In this document: positions 36,428-48,894 of the stretch, one piece after another
Position numbering within the stretch: position 1 is the first letter of the stretch
How the letters are laid out: each line of letters starts with the position of its first letter
Source of the DNA: Cricetomys ansorgei
Taxonomy: Eukaryota; Chordata; Mammalia; Rodentia; Nesomyidae
Assembly (NCBI GenBank): GCA_026225945.1
Contig: JAMJFZ010001074.1
Coordinates: 2,769,001 to 2,833,000 of the forward strand
Direction of reading: 5' to 3'
DNA: 64,000 bases
Notes under the pieces: model-generated
What the model was told of the DNA's origin: nothing
Seen by the model: only the letters and a program-made list of their open reading frames with translations
Database searches by the model: none
Position numbers and translations under genes: made by a program

Positions 36428-37500
36428 ACAGAGGAGACTCAGAAATTAGACCTGAGTTTGAGTCCTATTTGTCTACATTTAAATTGTGCTCCAGGCTCTG
36501 TCATGGGAATTGGGGCCTGGAATCAAAAGTTGAGGACAGAGAAGCAAGCAAGGAAGCAAGAAGTGAGTTCTTTCAATAACGTACAAGGTGAAACATACAG
36601 TCCGCCTTGATAAAACTTTTAAAATAGTGGGTAGTTTAAGTAACTGTTCAGTGGAAAGAGCCCCAGAACCAAGTGAGCATCGTGGACAGACGCTAGGAGC
36701 AAAGTTCAATGTTTGGTGGGAAGTCAAGCACAAAGCCTGGGGCGCACATTGCAGTGACTTAAAAATACCAGAAAAGTGACCAGAGGCAAATTTCCTGAGG
36801 TTCCCGTCTGTGTCTCTGAGGGAAGAATAGGAAATCAGTGCTTGCCTTTTCACTGGGTTTGGAATGGTCCACTGTGTACTTTAAAAAGTGAACTTTAAAA
36901 GTCCACTCAGGCACAGAAAAACTGAGGATCAAAACTTCAAGATTAGACAGAGAGAGATTAGTGAGAAAGATCTGGTAATACCTCACACGAGGCATCCGTG
37001 CCGTGAAAAATAGCAAGAGAGCAGGTGGATACAGGAAAGTCAAGAAGAAAATATATAAAAATGTAATCGCCTATGGTGGCTTTGCTTCGATGGCTCATTT
37101 CTTACATCACCCTTTCTAAGAGAGTAGCATCTTCTGCTTTTGTGGAAACACCGCTGGCCACTTACCTCACCGTACTGTTCCCACAGCACCTCACTGCGGC
37201 CTGAGAGGACATGCGTGTGTTCACGTGTTTATTGCCTTTGTGGGCAAGGGCTTGGCTTGGTCCCTCATCGTTACATCCTAGCCACTGAGTGTCGCTCCTG
37301 GTGTCATTTATACATATGATAGCTATTCATTGAGAGGATGAAGGATGATCATTGAGGTTCCTGGTAGTAGAGGAAAAGCAAAGTTTTAGGGAGGGGACAA
37401 AATGAGGTTAGTGTTTGACATAGTAAATGTGAAAGGTGTCAATGGATCCAGAACCTGTGGGAGTATCATGTAGGACCCTTCCCTCCATGAGCTACAAGAT
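36428..37500. other. Unique DNA, no recognised feature
   Basis: Minus-strand frames at 36479-36853 (124 codons) and 36759-37043 (94 codons) overlap, but show no known motif. There is no SINE or LINE signature. Confidence 0.4.
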
Positions 37501-37504
37501 GGGG

Positions 37505-37665
37505 AAAGTCAGTAAGCAATAACCAGCTAAGGTGCACTGAGTATTTACTACGCGCCAGAAATGATTTTACACTCATTCCCTGTGCTATTGGATTTAATTT
37601 TCACAAAGCCCATGGAAGCACATATCATTACTCATCTCATTTTGCAGATGAGAAAAGCCAAGGCT
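37505..37665 (-). repeat. MIR SINE
   Basis: 'gcactgagtatttactacgc', 'gccagaaatgattttacact', 'tggatttaattttcacaaag' and 'ctcatctcattttgcagatg' are a clear antisense MIR core. It is among the best-preserved MIR copies in the window. Confidence 0.9.
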
Positions 37666-37679
37666 TGGAGTGATTTAAG

Positions 37680-37985
37680 AAAGTCATCTATTTGAATCTC
37701 TAGCACCCAAGCCAAAAAAGCTGAATATGGCTGTGGCATTACCCCTGCTGCAGCAAACAGAGATAGGAGGATCTCTGATGCTTGCTGACCCAGTTCCACA
37801 TTCAGTGAGAGAGACCTTGTCTCAAGGGAATTAGGCAGAGAGCAATAGAACAGAACACCTGACATCCCCTCCCGGCCTCTGTACATCTGTACACACGCAA
37901 ATGCATGCATCATGTGTATTACACGTGTGTGCCACACAATCGTGAGAGTGAGAGAGGGAGGGAGGAAGAGAAGGAGAGAAGCTAA
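37680..37985 (+). mobile_element. B4 SINE with GA-rich tail
   Basis: 'ctatttgaatctctagcacc' (ID-like), 'agataggaggatctctgatg', 'gcttgctgacccagttccac', 'cagtgagagagaccttgtct' and 'gaacacctgacatcccctcc' give the B4 order in plus orientation. These are followed by a CA/TG tail (about 37880-37935) and a GA-rich run (37945-37980). Confidence 0.82.
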
Positions 37986-38299
37986 TTTAGTCTACATGAC
38001 CAAGAAGCGCTAGAAACTGAATCTTTGCTATTCTTTTAGAAAAGCCTAGTAGTTGAATGTTAGAATGGAAAAAAAAATTGCAAAGGTCCAGGAAGAAGAA
38101 AGGAGGCCAGCAATATTAATAACAGGACAGTTTAAGAAGATGCAAGAGTCAGCATTACCAAATGCTGCAAGAAATAGAATCAGCTAACTGGGGACCTTTA
38201 ATTCACTTCGTCCAGATCCCTTTTCGCAGTGTCCTCAACAGGAGAAGATGGGTATCATGGTTAGCACAGCTGGGGGTGAGGGAGGTCTATGAGATCAGG

Positions 38300-38470
38300 G
38301 CTTCTTAAACATGCTCCACTTGCAACCCCATTTTCCCTAGAATTTCTATATGATCCCAGGTATATAGATATATAAAACATATAAACCAAACAGTACTAAT
38401 AAATCATACAGACATTCATTTCTAAAACATTTCATTGATGATATACATATAATTCAACATTTATTAATGG
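38300..38470 (+). repeat. Probable non-autonomous DNA transposon remnant
   Basis: 'cagggcttcttaaacatgct', 'tatgatcccaggtatataga', 'aatcatacagacattcattt' matches my memory of a rodent hAT-like repeat beginning 'cagggcttcttaaac'. The family name is uncertain. Confidence 0.48.
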
Positions 38471-39184
38471 TGAAAGCCAATCTGAGTGCTGATGAGACAG
38501 ATGTACGTGAAGAATTAAATCTTGGCTGGGTACCGGATGCTGAAGGATGTGTAGCATCTTCATCGCTATCCGGAGCCCCACAGTATTTTGTTATCTATCC
38601 TCGGGGTCAGGACAGAGAATTTCACTTCTCACAGACACACAGGACAAAATGACAGAAGTATGCTTAGAGCCATCTCAGAAATTGGGGAAAATTCTATCAT
38701 AATCTCAACCCAAAATCCCTTTGGTGATTTTCTAAAATAAAACTTAAGTCAACAACAGAAACATCAATTATTAAAATAAAAAAAAATTCTGACAATATAC
38801 CAGTTTCTAAACAAATATACTAATTTGATCTTTATAGGCTGGCGTGTAGTGGTAGGAAACGTTGAACATCAGTGTTTTCTGTAATCAGAGCAGTAAATGG
38901 ACTCACAGAGAGGGCTATAACCCAGAGAAGGGGGCAGGCAGAGTCTCTGGGGTCTTATACTGAAGAGCAGTTACGTAGGAATTGAAAGCTAGGATTCTGG
39001 GGCATCAGCCTATGCCAGAGATTGGTAGAGAGAGCAGTTGTGTTTGATGTGAGAGGCCTGGGGTGAGTCTGTACAATGGCAGGGGTGCAGAGGAGGTGAA
39101 GAATTTTGGTTTGAGGAGGTGCAAAACTGAGTGTGGGGTGGGCCGGGGGGAAAGCACTCAACTCCCGTAGGACTGTGAGAATTT
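38471..39184. other. Unique DNA, no recognised feature
   Basis: The 61-codon plus frame at 38467-38652 is not recognised. A short poly-A lies at about 38782-38790. Otherwise nothing is identified. Confidence 0.35.
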
Positions 39185-39432
39185 TCCAGGGCGTGTCTGG
39201 GATGGGTTTTCTAGGTTTAGATAATGGAGGTAGGTAGGTTTAATGCCTTAAACGTGGGCAGCACCGTTCCATGGGCTACCGTACTGAACTGAATAAAAAG
39301 GAGAAAGCTGCCTGACTTTCATGAAAGTTCGTCTCTCTTTGCTACCTAACTGCAGACACAATGTAGCCAGCCGCCTCAAGCTCCTGCCACAACTTCCTTG
39401 TCATGATGGGAGGCAAAATAAGTTGTTTTTGC
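39185..39432 (+). mobile_element. Rodent DNA-transposon-like MITE
   Basis: 'cagggcgtgtctgggatggg', 'gtgggcagcaccgttccatg', 'gaataaaaaggagaaagctg', 'gcctcaagctcctgccacaa' and 'gtcatgatgggaggcaaaat' follow a common rodent interspersed repeat related in style to URR1. It is non-coding. The exact family label is uncertain. Confidence 0.58.
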
Positions 39433-39544
39433 CACATAGTATGTCAAGGCAAGAAGACAAGTAACCAGCAAGCATATCCACTTCTCTTCTACCCTTTCTC
39501 ATACCTATTTATAACTTTAAAATTCAGGACCAAGGAGGTAAGGA

Positions 39545-39690
39545 CAGGCTGGGACACAGCTATAATCTTGACAATCTGGGGACTGATTCAGAAGGTTAGG
39601 AGTTTGAAGAGAGACTGGGCTACATAATGAGACACTGTTTAGTTGAAAGAAAGAAAGAAAAAGGAAAGGGGGGGAGGAAAACAACAACAA
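39545..39690 (+). mobile_element. Old B1-type SINE with GAAA tail
   Basis: 'acaggctgggacacagctat', 'aatcttgacaatctggggac', 'aggttaggagtttgaagaga' and 'ctgggctacataatgagaca' parallel the B1 consensus in plus orientation. They are followed by a (GAAA)n and A/G-rich tail. It is old and diverged. Confidence 0.78.
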
Positions 39691-41290
39691 AAATAAAACA
39701 AAAAGTTTGCATAAAACATTGTGCAGTTGTGAGTTCCAGTTTGGCTGCTGTTTTAACCCTATGTCTCTTGTGAGTTGCACTTGATAATAAGGACTTTAGA
39801 TCAGTCGTTCATCTTTATTATTACTCTCTATGCACAGAAATTTATGACGCTATACCCAGAAGCCTGTGCTCAGACACTTAAACGGTGCCACCTGAAGCAA
39901 GCCTCCGGTGACAGAGGAGCAGCCTAGAATATGCCACAGGGCTCCATGCAACTACCTGCTCCCCTCCATTGGAAAGTTGCCATGGCCTCTGACATCCTGG
40001 GAATGAGCCAACCCAGTACTATGGTTTATATAAATAAACGCTGATGTGGGTTTCAGCTCAGCTCTGGAGAAATACACAGAAATACACGTGATGGTTGGAA
40101 ACGTAGGGACCTATGCATAGTGCAGCCAGAGACAGGAGCAGACACGTCTGCTCTCCAAATAGTTCATCCTCTGTTTAATTATACCCCAAAACAAGTGTAG
40201 GTAAACTGAGAGGTGGCAAAGCAAATATATAACTCAAGAGTCCCTGATTTTTTTTTTAAGGTGGAAAAATGCACTAGTTGGTGAAAAATGCTGGGAGAGC
40301 CTTGAACACTGAGCAGGCACCACACATAATTTGGTCCTCAGCTTTGCTCAGACCAGTGAACTGTGAGCTGCTGGAGGGGACTCTGAGTACCCCGTATCCC
40401 TGCCCTTTAACCTCTTACAGATTCATCAGTTGGCTTTGACTAGGGTCTCCCTCATCACTGCGGTGTGTAAAACCTTCACATTTTAAGGAAAGCTCTCTTT
40501 TCTAACGGGTGGCTTCATACTCTCACAGGTTTCTTCATCACTGTGCAAACAGGTCAGATTTCGCATTTCAAGTCAGAAGAGGCAATTGTGACTGCTATTA
40601 TTGTGGGAGAGTGGGAAAGGGAGATGAAAGGCAAATTAGAGCAGGTCTGCTCACTTCAAATGCTTCTCTCAGGCTCCCTTGATGTGCTCGACTTTGCTTG
40701 ATGCTCTTCGATGCAGAAAGCTCACATATGCATTTGGTCACAATGAACATATTTTTCTCTTTCATATTATGAAGAACATTAAAAAATAATAGTCTGGTGA
40801 TGCATTGGGGAGTTATGCTTTTCCTAGTGTGTGGTTCTTGGCCCAAGGTATATGATGGTTGGAAAAAAGTCAACACAGGCTGTTCTGTATAATATTATGT
40901 CTCTGGAAGAAAATGGTTTGGAGGGTTTTATGGAGTACAGACTCTCAAGGTAAAACCTTTAGCAAATCACAGCTCTGAGAGAATAATCAAGCCGTACTTC
41001 CAAATCTTGCATAAATAAACTAAAAATCTCTACAAAAAAGCAAGCTGCCAAGGATTCATATTTGATTTGAACACTGCATTTAAATACATTTCAGGCCTGA
41101 TATTCCCACCCTCTCTTTTGTAAAGACCAAGATAAACATGTTGCCTTGTCGGCAACACATGTGTTTTGTTTTATGTGATAATGTCTGAGAGGATATTATT
41201 AATACACGCCTTGTAAAATTGTTTGTCCTTTTATCTCTCCTATTATCATTTCTAGGCATAGATTTGTAGTGTTTGCTTAAAAGTATTGTG
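39691..41290. other. Unique DNA, no recognised feature
   Basis: A TATA-like 'gtttatataaataaacg' at 40024-40040 has no supporting promoter context. No repeat or exon is recognised. Confidence 0.38.
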
Positions 41291-41324
41291 ACTATCTGTT
41301 TTTCACTCAACATATGTGGATTCC

Positions 41325-41355
<31 letters not shown>

Positions 41356-41357
41356 TA
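41325..41357. repeat. (TTTA)n microsatellite
   Basis: About eight TTTA units in an AT-rich region upstream of the B1. Confidence 0.93.
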
Positions 41358-41499
41358 TTAAATCATACCAATGCAATGAACTGACAGATTTAACTACGGG
41401 ATCTTTGGACATGTACGTAATATTCTTATTTTTGTCCACTCTCCCTAATACTCTTTTCTCTACTACTGTGCTCATGCTTCATTCTTTTAAAACAGGTCA

Positions 41500-41697
41500 T
41501 CCTTTCTTTTCATTTTTTTCTTTTCCTTCTTTCTTTCCTTCCTTTCTTTTTTTTCCAATTCAGGGTTTCTCTGCTGTAACTCTGGCTGTCCTGGAACTCA
41601 CTCTGTAGACCAGGTTGGCCTCGAACTCACGGAGATCCTCCTGTCTCTGTCTCCCAAATGCTGGGATTAAAGGCAGGCTCCACCACCGCCCAGCTCC
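41500..41697 (-). mobile_element. B1 SINE with TTTC/TTCC-rich tail complement
   Basis: The body runs 'cagggtttctctgctgtaac', 'tctggctgtcctggaactca', 'ctctgtagaccaggttggcc', 'tcgaactcacggagatcctc' and 'ccaccaccgcccagc'. It is full length and only lightly diverged, on the minus strand. The upstream TTTC/CTTCC tract (41500-41556) is the complement of a GAAA-type tail. Confidence 0.95.
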
Positions 41698-41719
41698 TTT
41701 ATTTCATATCATATTTATT

Positions 41720-42125
41720 TGTTTGTTTCTACATATAAGATAAGTACAGAATATTTGTCTTTCTGCATCTGTATTTTTTTTTGTAGAATGATAGCCACCA
41801 CTTCCGTTCATCTTTATGCAAATATTGTCACTCATTCTCCTCGGTGGCTGAATAAAAGTCCGCTGTATGTATATACATTATCTATTTTTTTATTTATTCA
41901 TCTGTTGATAGGCATGTAGACTGATCCTGCCTAGGAAGACTATGTAGTTTTTCTTTGTTTGTTTTTTTGTTGGCTTCCTTTCCTTTGCAGGTATATCTAT
42001 CTATAGATTTATCTATAGATATTTATGTATGTATATATCTATGCTGCTGGATCATATGGTAGTATTATTTTTTTAAGTTTCTTTAGTTGATTGGATAGAC
42101 TATACCAGATATAAATAATAATGAA
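41720..42125 (-). mobile_element. L1M 3' region fragment
   Basis: 'cggtggctgaataaaagtcc', 'gctgtatgtatatacattat', 'tattcatctgttgataggca' and 'gctgctggatcatatggtag' are the familiar antisense L1M sequence around the end of ORF2. A short TATC/TAGA-rich expansion lies at 41992-42045 within it. Confidence 0.78.
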
Positions 42126-44064
42126 CCTCATTCTCCCTGTGTCTACTGAAGAGGACTTATAAGATTAGACAGCATAGCATCAAGTCTCTTCTCTTAAGAT
42201 ATCGAGGTGTCTCTTACTAAGTTGTACCTCCCTATGCTTCCACAAGCAGTGCATATGAAAGCATGCATGTCTCCACAAGTGTGCTGATATCATTATCAAT
42301 TCTTAATACATTTTAATTCGATAGTTCTGCAATTTGTCTGATATTCAGTGACGTTTAATTGCCCCTGATTATGCTTGTTATTAAGTATTTTATCATAGAA
42401 CATGCACATGAACATATGCATTGAGTCTTCTGTGAATAGATTTAAATAATCAAAAGTAACTAGTAAATAATCCAATAATTTCCCAGGTTTGAAAGAGAAG
42501 AGAACTGAGGATTTGTTCAGTCACCTATAGTGATAACTGCAATCATTAGACCCGGATAGTCCATGTCAATCATCCAGAGTTTATTTATATTTTGCTCTAG
42601 AAGAAAGCAAGGAAGAACCATAGTCCAAACAGTGGTACACATAGATCTAGAGTTTACCTATCTGGACTCCTTGTATTTATTTTGTGAGTCAACATGAACA
42701 GTAACAATCTGTGATAAGACCTAGACTAACTGAATAAAGTTTCATTACGTCTTCAGTAACTATCAAGGACCTACAGCTCAATTGCCTCTCAGTACAAGGT
42801 CGATGAATACACACGCCACATGGATTAAACACAGATGTGGTTAACACACCATTAGACAAAACAGCTATGTCAAAAGCAGTGTTTATCTAGTACAGCTGAG
42901 TTATGCATGCAACCAAAAGTTAACCAATATAATGCACACTGTCCATTTCCTTGGGATAATGATGCTCTCTCCGTTGCTTGCCCCCTTGACTCTCTTACTC
43001 CTGTCTAGTTGATTGAGAATGATGTGTGCACACAAATAGCTGGATTGGTGAGCTCTAGCTGCTCCTCAATCCCTAAGGTCCAAGACCCTATCAGAGAGTA
43101 TCCAGCTACTCACCCTCAATTTTTGCTTTTGCTTAAAGCTGCTGTTCTCTGTTGGGAAAGCAGCAGAATTCTCATTTGTTCCAATTTCTAGTAATGTGTG
43201 AAAAATTTCATCATGATTAATGATAGATTTCTCTGGAGCTTAAAAAAAAAAAAAAGCCTGATTTAGCAGTTTTTCATGATAACTAACCAAAAAGTGACTT
43301 CCGTGTAGATTTCTTTATGTTAAACAATAAAGTAATAAATAATCACTCTTTGGAACTCTGCTTACTTTAGAATAAACATGGACACAGTGTCTTGAAAATA
43401 GATGTGTTACATCAAGTCTATGCCCGACACTGTAACTCACCAAGTGGGTGGGAAGAACATGTTTAATTCTAGCACAATCTGCAATTCCTCCCAGCCCTAA
43501 ATGTCAAATATAACAATGCAGTCTGAAAGGTACAAGATGTCTTTGTGAAAACCCTTTAGGGAATTACTAGGGAGGTTTCTTTAGCATTTTCTTCCCTGTA
43601 GTGTGTGCCAGAGAGGCAAATGGGAAAGGAGGCCTGGCACATTAAGCCATGAAAGTCATTAGCACCACCCTCTAGGTCTGGCATTTTTCAAAGGGCGCTG
43701 TGGAGATTTCTCTCAAGGAAGATCATGTGATATTGACTATTTGGCCACTTGAGTAAGTTGAATCATGTTTCATTACAGGCAGGGTTTTCTTTTGGATTGG
43801 CAGACTTAGAACCTTAGAATTGTGGAGCGCTCTCACTGCAGATGACAAGCTGAGGTACAGATATTTTGTGATCAAAAAGCATCAATGTGTGAGAGAGTGA
43901 CTGAGACAAACTGAGACCTAACTTCAATGACAATAGTTGGCCAAAAGCAAAGGTCTGTGGTTGACTGATGTTTGTTTCATGAGAGAGAGAGAGAGAGAGG
44001 AATTTATGATGAAAATGTCAAGAGAAATGATACGAGAATCTTCACATAGAAAACCTATCTACTT
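42126..44064. other. Unique DNA with a short GA run
   Basis: A (GA)n run lies at 43981-43999 and a poly-A at about 43241-43254. No repeat body or exon is recognised. Confidence 0.4.
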
Positions 44065-44227
44065 GGGCTGGAGAGATGGCTCAGTGGTTAAGAGCACTGA
44101 TTATTCTTCTTAGAGGACCCAGGTTCAATTCCCAGAACCCGCATGGCAGCTTACAACTCTCTGTAAACTCCAGTTTAGGGGATCCAACACCCTCAAATAA
44201 AATAGATAAATCATTTTTAAAAGCTAG
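44065..44227 (+). mobile_element. B2 SINE
   Basis: The head 'gggctggagagatggctcag' (44065-44084), then 'tggttaagagcactgatta' and the B-box-like 'ggttcaattcccagaacc', are a typical B2 tRNA-derived region. The A-box segment 'tggctcagtggtta' is intact by eye. The body has 'catggcagcttacaactctc' and 'actccagtttaggggatcca', followed by an AATAAA-containing A-rich tail (44197-44222). It is the clearest tRNA-derived SINE in the window. Confidence 0.95.
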
Positions 44228-44244
44228 AAGTAAGGTTAAATGAT

Positions 44245-44279
44245 GGGGGGGGCGGGGGGAGAAAGAAAAAGGAAAAGAA
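44245..44279 (+). repeat. G8-C-G6 run followed by a GAAA/GGAAAA purine tract
   Basis: Eight Gs (44245-44252), one C, six Gs (44254-44259), then A/G-only sequence to about 44280. It lies just after the B2 tail. Confidence 0.88.
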
Positions 44280-44280
44280 A

Positions 44281-46836
44281 AGAAACTCTAGCTAAAACAC
44301 CCAGTAGGATTAACCTCTCTCCAGAGCCTTCACTGAATAATACATGATAACCACTTCAATGTTATGCTATCAGTATTGGCCTTACGCCTGTCCACCACAA
44401 AGCATCTGTAAGTTATTGGAATCAACGATGAGAATCCAAGTGTGTTTTACCCCCATTAACCCTAGCTGGGATTGCAGTTGATAACACAGCATCACAGTGA
44501 CTTCCCAGATTACCTCTTCTGAAAAGACTTGTTGACTCAGTCTTCTTAAATTTCTCCTAGCTGAGCAAATTCCCAAAGTCAACAATTCTTCTTTTCGGAG
44601 GTGAGTCTTCCCATTTCTCCACCAGCGCAGGAACGCTTGGCTCCTGGTGCCTCGTGGCGCACAACTTGCTCCTGTTACGTTTGTCTTTTTCACATATCAC
44701 TATGGTCACGCTAAGCCCTCCTCACAGCTGGGTTTTCTGGGATGCAGTGCGTCTGTTGGGGCTACTGACCACCTCCAAGAGAGGCTGGTCAGAGAGCGCT
44801 TTTCCTGTTTTCCATGTATTAGGTTTCCTAAGTCTCCACTCAACGTGCTGCTGAAGTCCAGATCAACTCTTTACCCAAAGTCGTTGTGCACTGTTCAATG
44901 GGCAGTACTACTAGTGGGTTTCACACAGTATGATGATTTCCGTAAAAGTGCCAGCTTGCTCTTGCAAGTGCTAGCTTCCCCAGATTTCATTATACATGCT
45001 TCTGGAACGTATCTGAGGTAGAAGCCCCTAGAGGTTAAGACACACCCTTATTTGCTCACACCACCTCTGAATCTCACACTGCCACCATGTAACGTATGTG
45101 TGTGTGGTTACCTGGTGCTCAGAGTCAGGTTGACTCTGCTTCCCTCTATTACAGAGGAGGAATGGATTTGACTTCAAATGTTTCTGGTTTCTACCATAGT
45201 TCGAGGCATGAAGTTTTTGGTGTGCAATTAATTTCTCTGTATTCACAGTTACTAATAAAACTTGTAGTCAATATAGTAAGATTTGTAATGTGAGATCGTA
45301 TAGAAAAGTGCAGCTACTGTATGCATTGATTTATGTCATATTGCAAATGTTCCTACCAGTGTTAATTTTGACCCATGAAGTAACAACAGTCACAGTGGAT
45401 TGGGGAGGAGTTGGTCAGTAGAATGCAATTATATAGCATTTCCAAGGAGCAGGCAGAGCTGCTGTACATAGCTTTAAAGATAGTAAGATGCCAGGAAGTG
45501 GTAAAATTTCAGCATTTCTTACATTTCCTTTGCATATAGCTTACTTAACTATAGTTTTATAGTGTAAAATTTAATCATGGGTTATGTTCAATAAGTGCTT
45601 ACTGTTCTTTTTTTTTTTTAATTTAGTCATCAACTTCTGCAGGCTAGCACATACTTCTTCCTTGTTCTAGCAAGTCTCTGGGTGTATTACAATAAGGCTT
45701 GGACAATACTTATTTTCAGAACAATACAAGCTATCATTTTATATATATATAAACATAAGAGGATAGTCTTACATATGGAAGGGCAGAAGAACTTGGTAAT
45801 GTTTACATGACATTATATTACATTAATGTTTACGTATTTGCTATCCTAAGCAAATCAAGCTCTAATAATTCTGAGACAGTGTGCACAGATTTTACCCTGC
45901 TCAGGGTAGACCATATCCTACAGTTAGAAAGGGAAAGGGAGGAGAAGGCCCCCATGACATCATTCCTCTTATGCTCCTCAAATGGTCCTCATTAAGTTGA
46001 CTGCACAGACTATAAAGAGGGATTTTAGAAGCCTGGAAAAGTTGAAGGCAGACAATCTCTTGTTCAGAGGATGAAATGGGGTAAACCATAACATATGTGC
46101 CAAATAATATAGTCTTTGTTTTATGTATAATTTATTTTCCTCCCTGCCTTTCCTTCCCGCAGAACAGACATAACTTGAGGTCAGTACTCAGTATCCCTGG
46201 GAGCTGGAAAGTAAACAGGACTGGTGTGATGGTTTTTCTGGCAGTGGAGCAGCTGAGCCCACTGCACAGTGGCAGCCTCCTAACTTAGATTCCGGTGGCT
46301 GCTTTGGCCACACAGGTCTCTTGCTTTATGAGGCTAATAGTGTTCTGAATTTAAACCACTCAGTTTACATCTGGGAAAGCCCTGGTCAAGAAAGGTAAAA
46401 AGGTCATTTTATTTTTCATAATGGTTCTCAGAGCTAAAGCAGTGTCTTTCCTGAGGGGCTGACTAGAAAACATTCAGCTTTTTGTTGTCACAGAGGTCTT
46501 GTCTAATTGAAAATCTATGAGATAAAAATATCTTTCAACAAGATACTTAACGTCATTGACAGATATTTTCCCACTAATTATCAGGACTAGTGGCTAAATA
46601 TAGTGTGCTGCTATGGATAGAATGAATCTTTGCTTTACAACTCATGGGATCTTTTCCCTAGGGTCTCAGTGATATTGTCAAACTGAGCAGAGAATTGTCA
46701 ACCTTCAACGAACTTCGTGAAATACAGAACCGGAGAAGTCAGCTTTCAAACTTATGTTTATGTAACTCTAGGATTACCTGAACTTTTATGAATTTAATGT
46801 CACTAATGATAACTAACTTGAAGGTAGTGAGTTTAC
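44281..46836. other. Unique DNA, overlapping unassigned frames
   Basis: Open frames on opposite strands at 44382-44693 (minus, 103 codons) and 44647-45021 (plus, 124 codons) show no known motif. Poly-T lies at about 45608-45619 and TA at about 45740-45750. Nothing else is identified. Confidence 0.4.
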
Positions 46837-46837
46837 T

Positions 46838-47242
46838 GCTCGTATTGGCTACTTTGCTATTATGGTGATAAAACACCATATCGTTTTGCCATGTACAAGG
46901 CATGATATAGTAGGAAGAATTTGCGTGTGTGGGTGGGGGGTGGGTGGGTGGGCAGGCTTGTGGTTCCAGAGACATAAGGGCCTATAACCATCAGAGCAGA
47001 GAGTTATGGCATAGCGGCTGTAGCAGCAAACTGAGAGCTCACACCTTAAATCACAAGGAAGCGTAGAATGCAAGCTTCAAATGGCTCAAGTCATTGTAAA
47101 TTCTCCAGTCTCCCTCCAGTAAATGTGTCCTTTACCAAAACAACACCTCCTAAGCCTTCCCAAACAGCGCCAACACCTGAGGACCAATTATTCAAATTTC
47201 AGGACTATGGGGGACATCTCATTCGAACAGCACACTGTCCTG
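46838..47242 (-). mobile_element. URR1-like hAT MITE with internal G-rich run
   Basis: 'tatggtgataaaacaccata' (46861), 'cttgtggttccagagacata', 'agcaaactgagagctcacac', 'aaaacaacacctcctaagcc', 'aacagcgccaacacctgagg' and 'gactatgggggacatctcat' follow the rodent URR1-type repeat in minus orientation nearly end to end. The segment normally reading 'agaggaagagtttatttggg' here carries a TGGG expansion. Confidence 0.72.
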
Positions 47243-47682
47243 ATACTTCTCACTTCTCTTTCTCTAAAACATTCTATTGTGAGGTAGCATGTATACATCT
47301 AAAAATCACCACGCTATGCAAAATCACGCATTAGATTCCAGCACCGAGGAGTCATAAGAGAAAAAAAAATGGTTAGAAAGTTGTACTTCATTTAAATGGG
47401 TGAATTATAGACCGACAAATAATCTTCCTAACTACATATTCAATAGGGGAGCATAATCAAAAATCTCTAAAGAAGTCAGAGAAGGGGGAAGGAGAAAAAC
47501 ACTGCTATCAAATTAGAAGATGGGGAAAAACATGAGAAGATAATTTAGAGTAGAAGATAAACAAGTGGAAAATAAGCATGCTAGAAATGTTTAGCTATGG
47601 CGGCCATTGGGGCGATGTGAATGACGCTCATAATGAGCTAGTTACACGTACTCATCAGAATACCTGATATAAAAGCTGGACT

Positions 47683-47745
47683 GGGGATGTAGCTTGTCCA
47701 GCATGTACAAACACCTGTGTTGGAACTCCAGCATCATGTACACGC
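47683..47745 (+). repeat. ID-like SINE fragment
   Basis: 'ggactggggatgtagcttgt', then 'ccagcatgtacaaacacctg' and 'tgttggaactccagca', parallels the ID consensus ('gctggggatttagctcagtgg ... ccagca'). It is short and followed by a TATG-rich tail to about 47765. Confidence 0.6.
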
Positions 47746-47879
47746 ATACATATGTGTGCATCCGCTTAGAAACATACAGTTTTGTGTTTGTCACTCATTT
47801 GTCACTCATACCTTTTAGGGGGAAATCAAAACTAGTACATCCATTCCAGAAAACAATGATTTCTTAATGTATATATTTC

Positions 47880-48890
47880 AAAAGGTCCAACAATGCATTC
47901 ATGTGCATTTATTCCAGATTAATTAGTACTTAACATTTTCACAAAACCCTTACATGAATTTTTATGGCATATTAGTTTGTAATAGTAATAATAAATTGGA
48001 GACATTTAGGCATCCTTCAACTCTGAAGGGTACAAAAGCTATATTGTTACTCCTGGGTATTTATCCAAAGTTCTCTGCATTAATGTATTACAGAGATACT
48101 TTCAAACCAATGTTCATTGCTGCACTATCCACAGTGGCCAAGTTATGAAACTAACCTAGGTGTCCAAAAACAGAGGGATGAATGAGGAAATGTAGCTTCT
48201 ACAGACAATAGAATTTGTCTCAGTCATAAAGAAGGAAGTTATTCCATTAGTAGGAAAATCAATGCAACTGGAAATAACCGTAGTTAGTAACTTAAGTCAA
48301 CCCCAGAAAGACAAAGATCAAATTGTTATAATTGATGTGTCTTAGAATTTATAGATACATAAAACAGTATATGCATACCGATGATATAAATGTAACATCA
48401 GGATTATCTAGAACAAAGGGTATTATTGGGAGCAGAGTAGGTGAAGGTATTGCAGAAGTTTATTTCCAGCTATGTTTAAAATGGTTGTTTTGTGCACTGT
48501 TGGGGAGGAGCTGTCTAGGCCTTGGCATTTGTATTGTCTGCAGGTGTTGGTTGTTTGCAAAAGATGTTTGATTCCTCATGATCTGCACGTGGTATCAATA
48601 GGACTCCTGAGGAGCTTAGCTATCAACAAGAACCCCTGAGATGGGATTCAGCTGAGCAGTATGGCGCTTACCGTGACCGTGCTTCCTTCTGCTGAGGTCT
48701 GGCAGGGTTTGCACCTATGATATGCCTCCTTATTTTCCTTGCTGAGCTGCCACAGCAGGAATACTGCTAAATGAGAGGATATTGTATATGGAAGAATATG
48801 TTCAAAATCATTATATACCTGGACAAAATGGCCTTATGTAATTTTAGAATAATTTTAAACATAAAAATAAAATAAATTATAGATTGCTTG
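47880..48890 (+). mobile_element. Rodent L1 fragment (ORF2 end to 3' UTR)
   Basis: 'ttactcctgggtatttatcc' (48048), 'ttcattgctgcactatccac' (48112), 'aacctaggtgtccaaaaaca' (48153) and 'aaccccagaaagacaaagat' match the end of L1 ORF2. The 3' tip is like 'gaatatgttcaaaatcatta' (48794) before an A-rich end. The part at 48500-48780 is unassigned, so this may be a rearranged or internally interrupted copy. Confidence 0.72.
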
Positions 48891-48894
48891 GCTC

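Noticed and set aside
40020..40045. TATA-box-like 'gtttatataaataaacg'.
   Set aside because: No initiator, CpG context or downstream gene. AT-rich words like this are frequent here.
44065..44140. tRNA gene, because A-box and B-box-like sequences are present.
   Set aside because: The sequence continues as a B2 SINE with an A-rich tail and does not form a complete tRNA cloverleaf.
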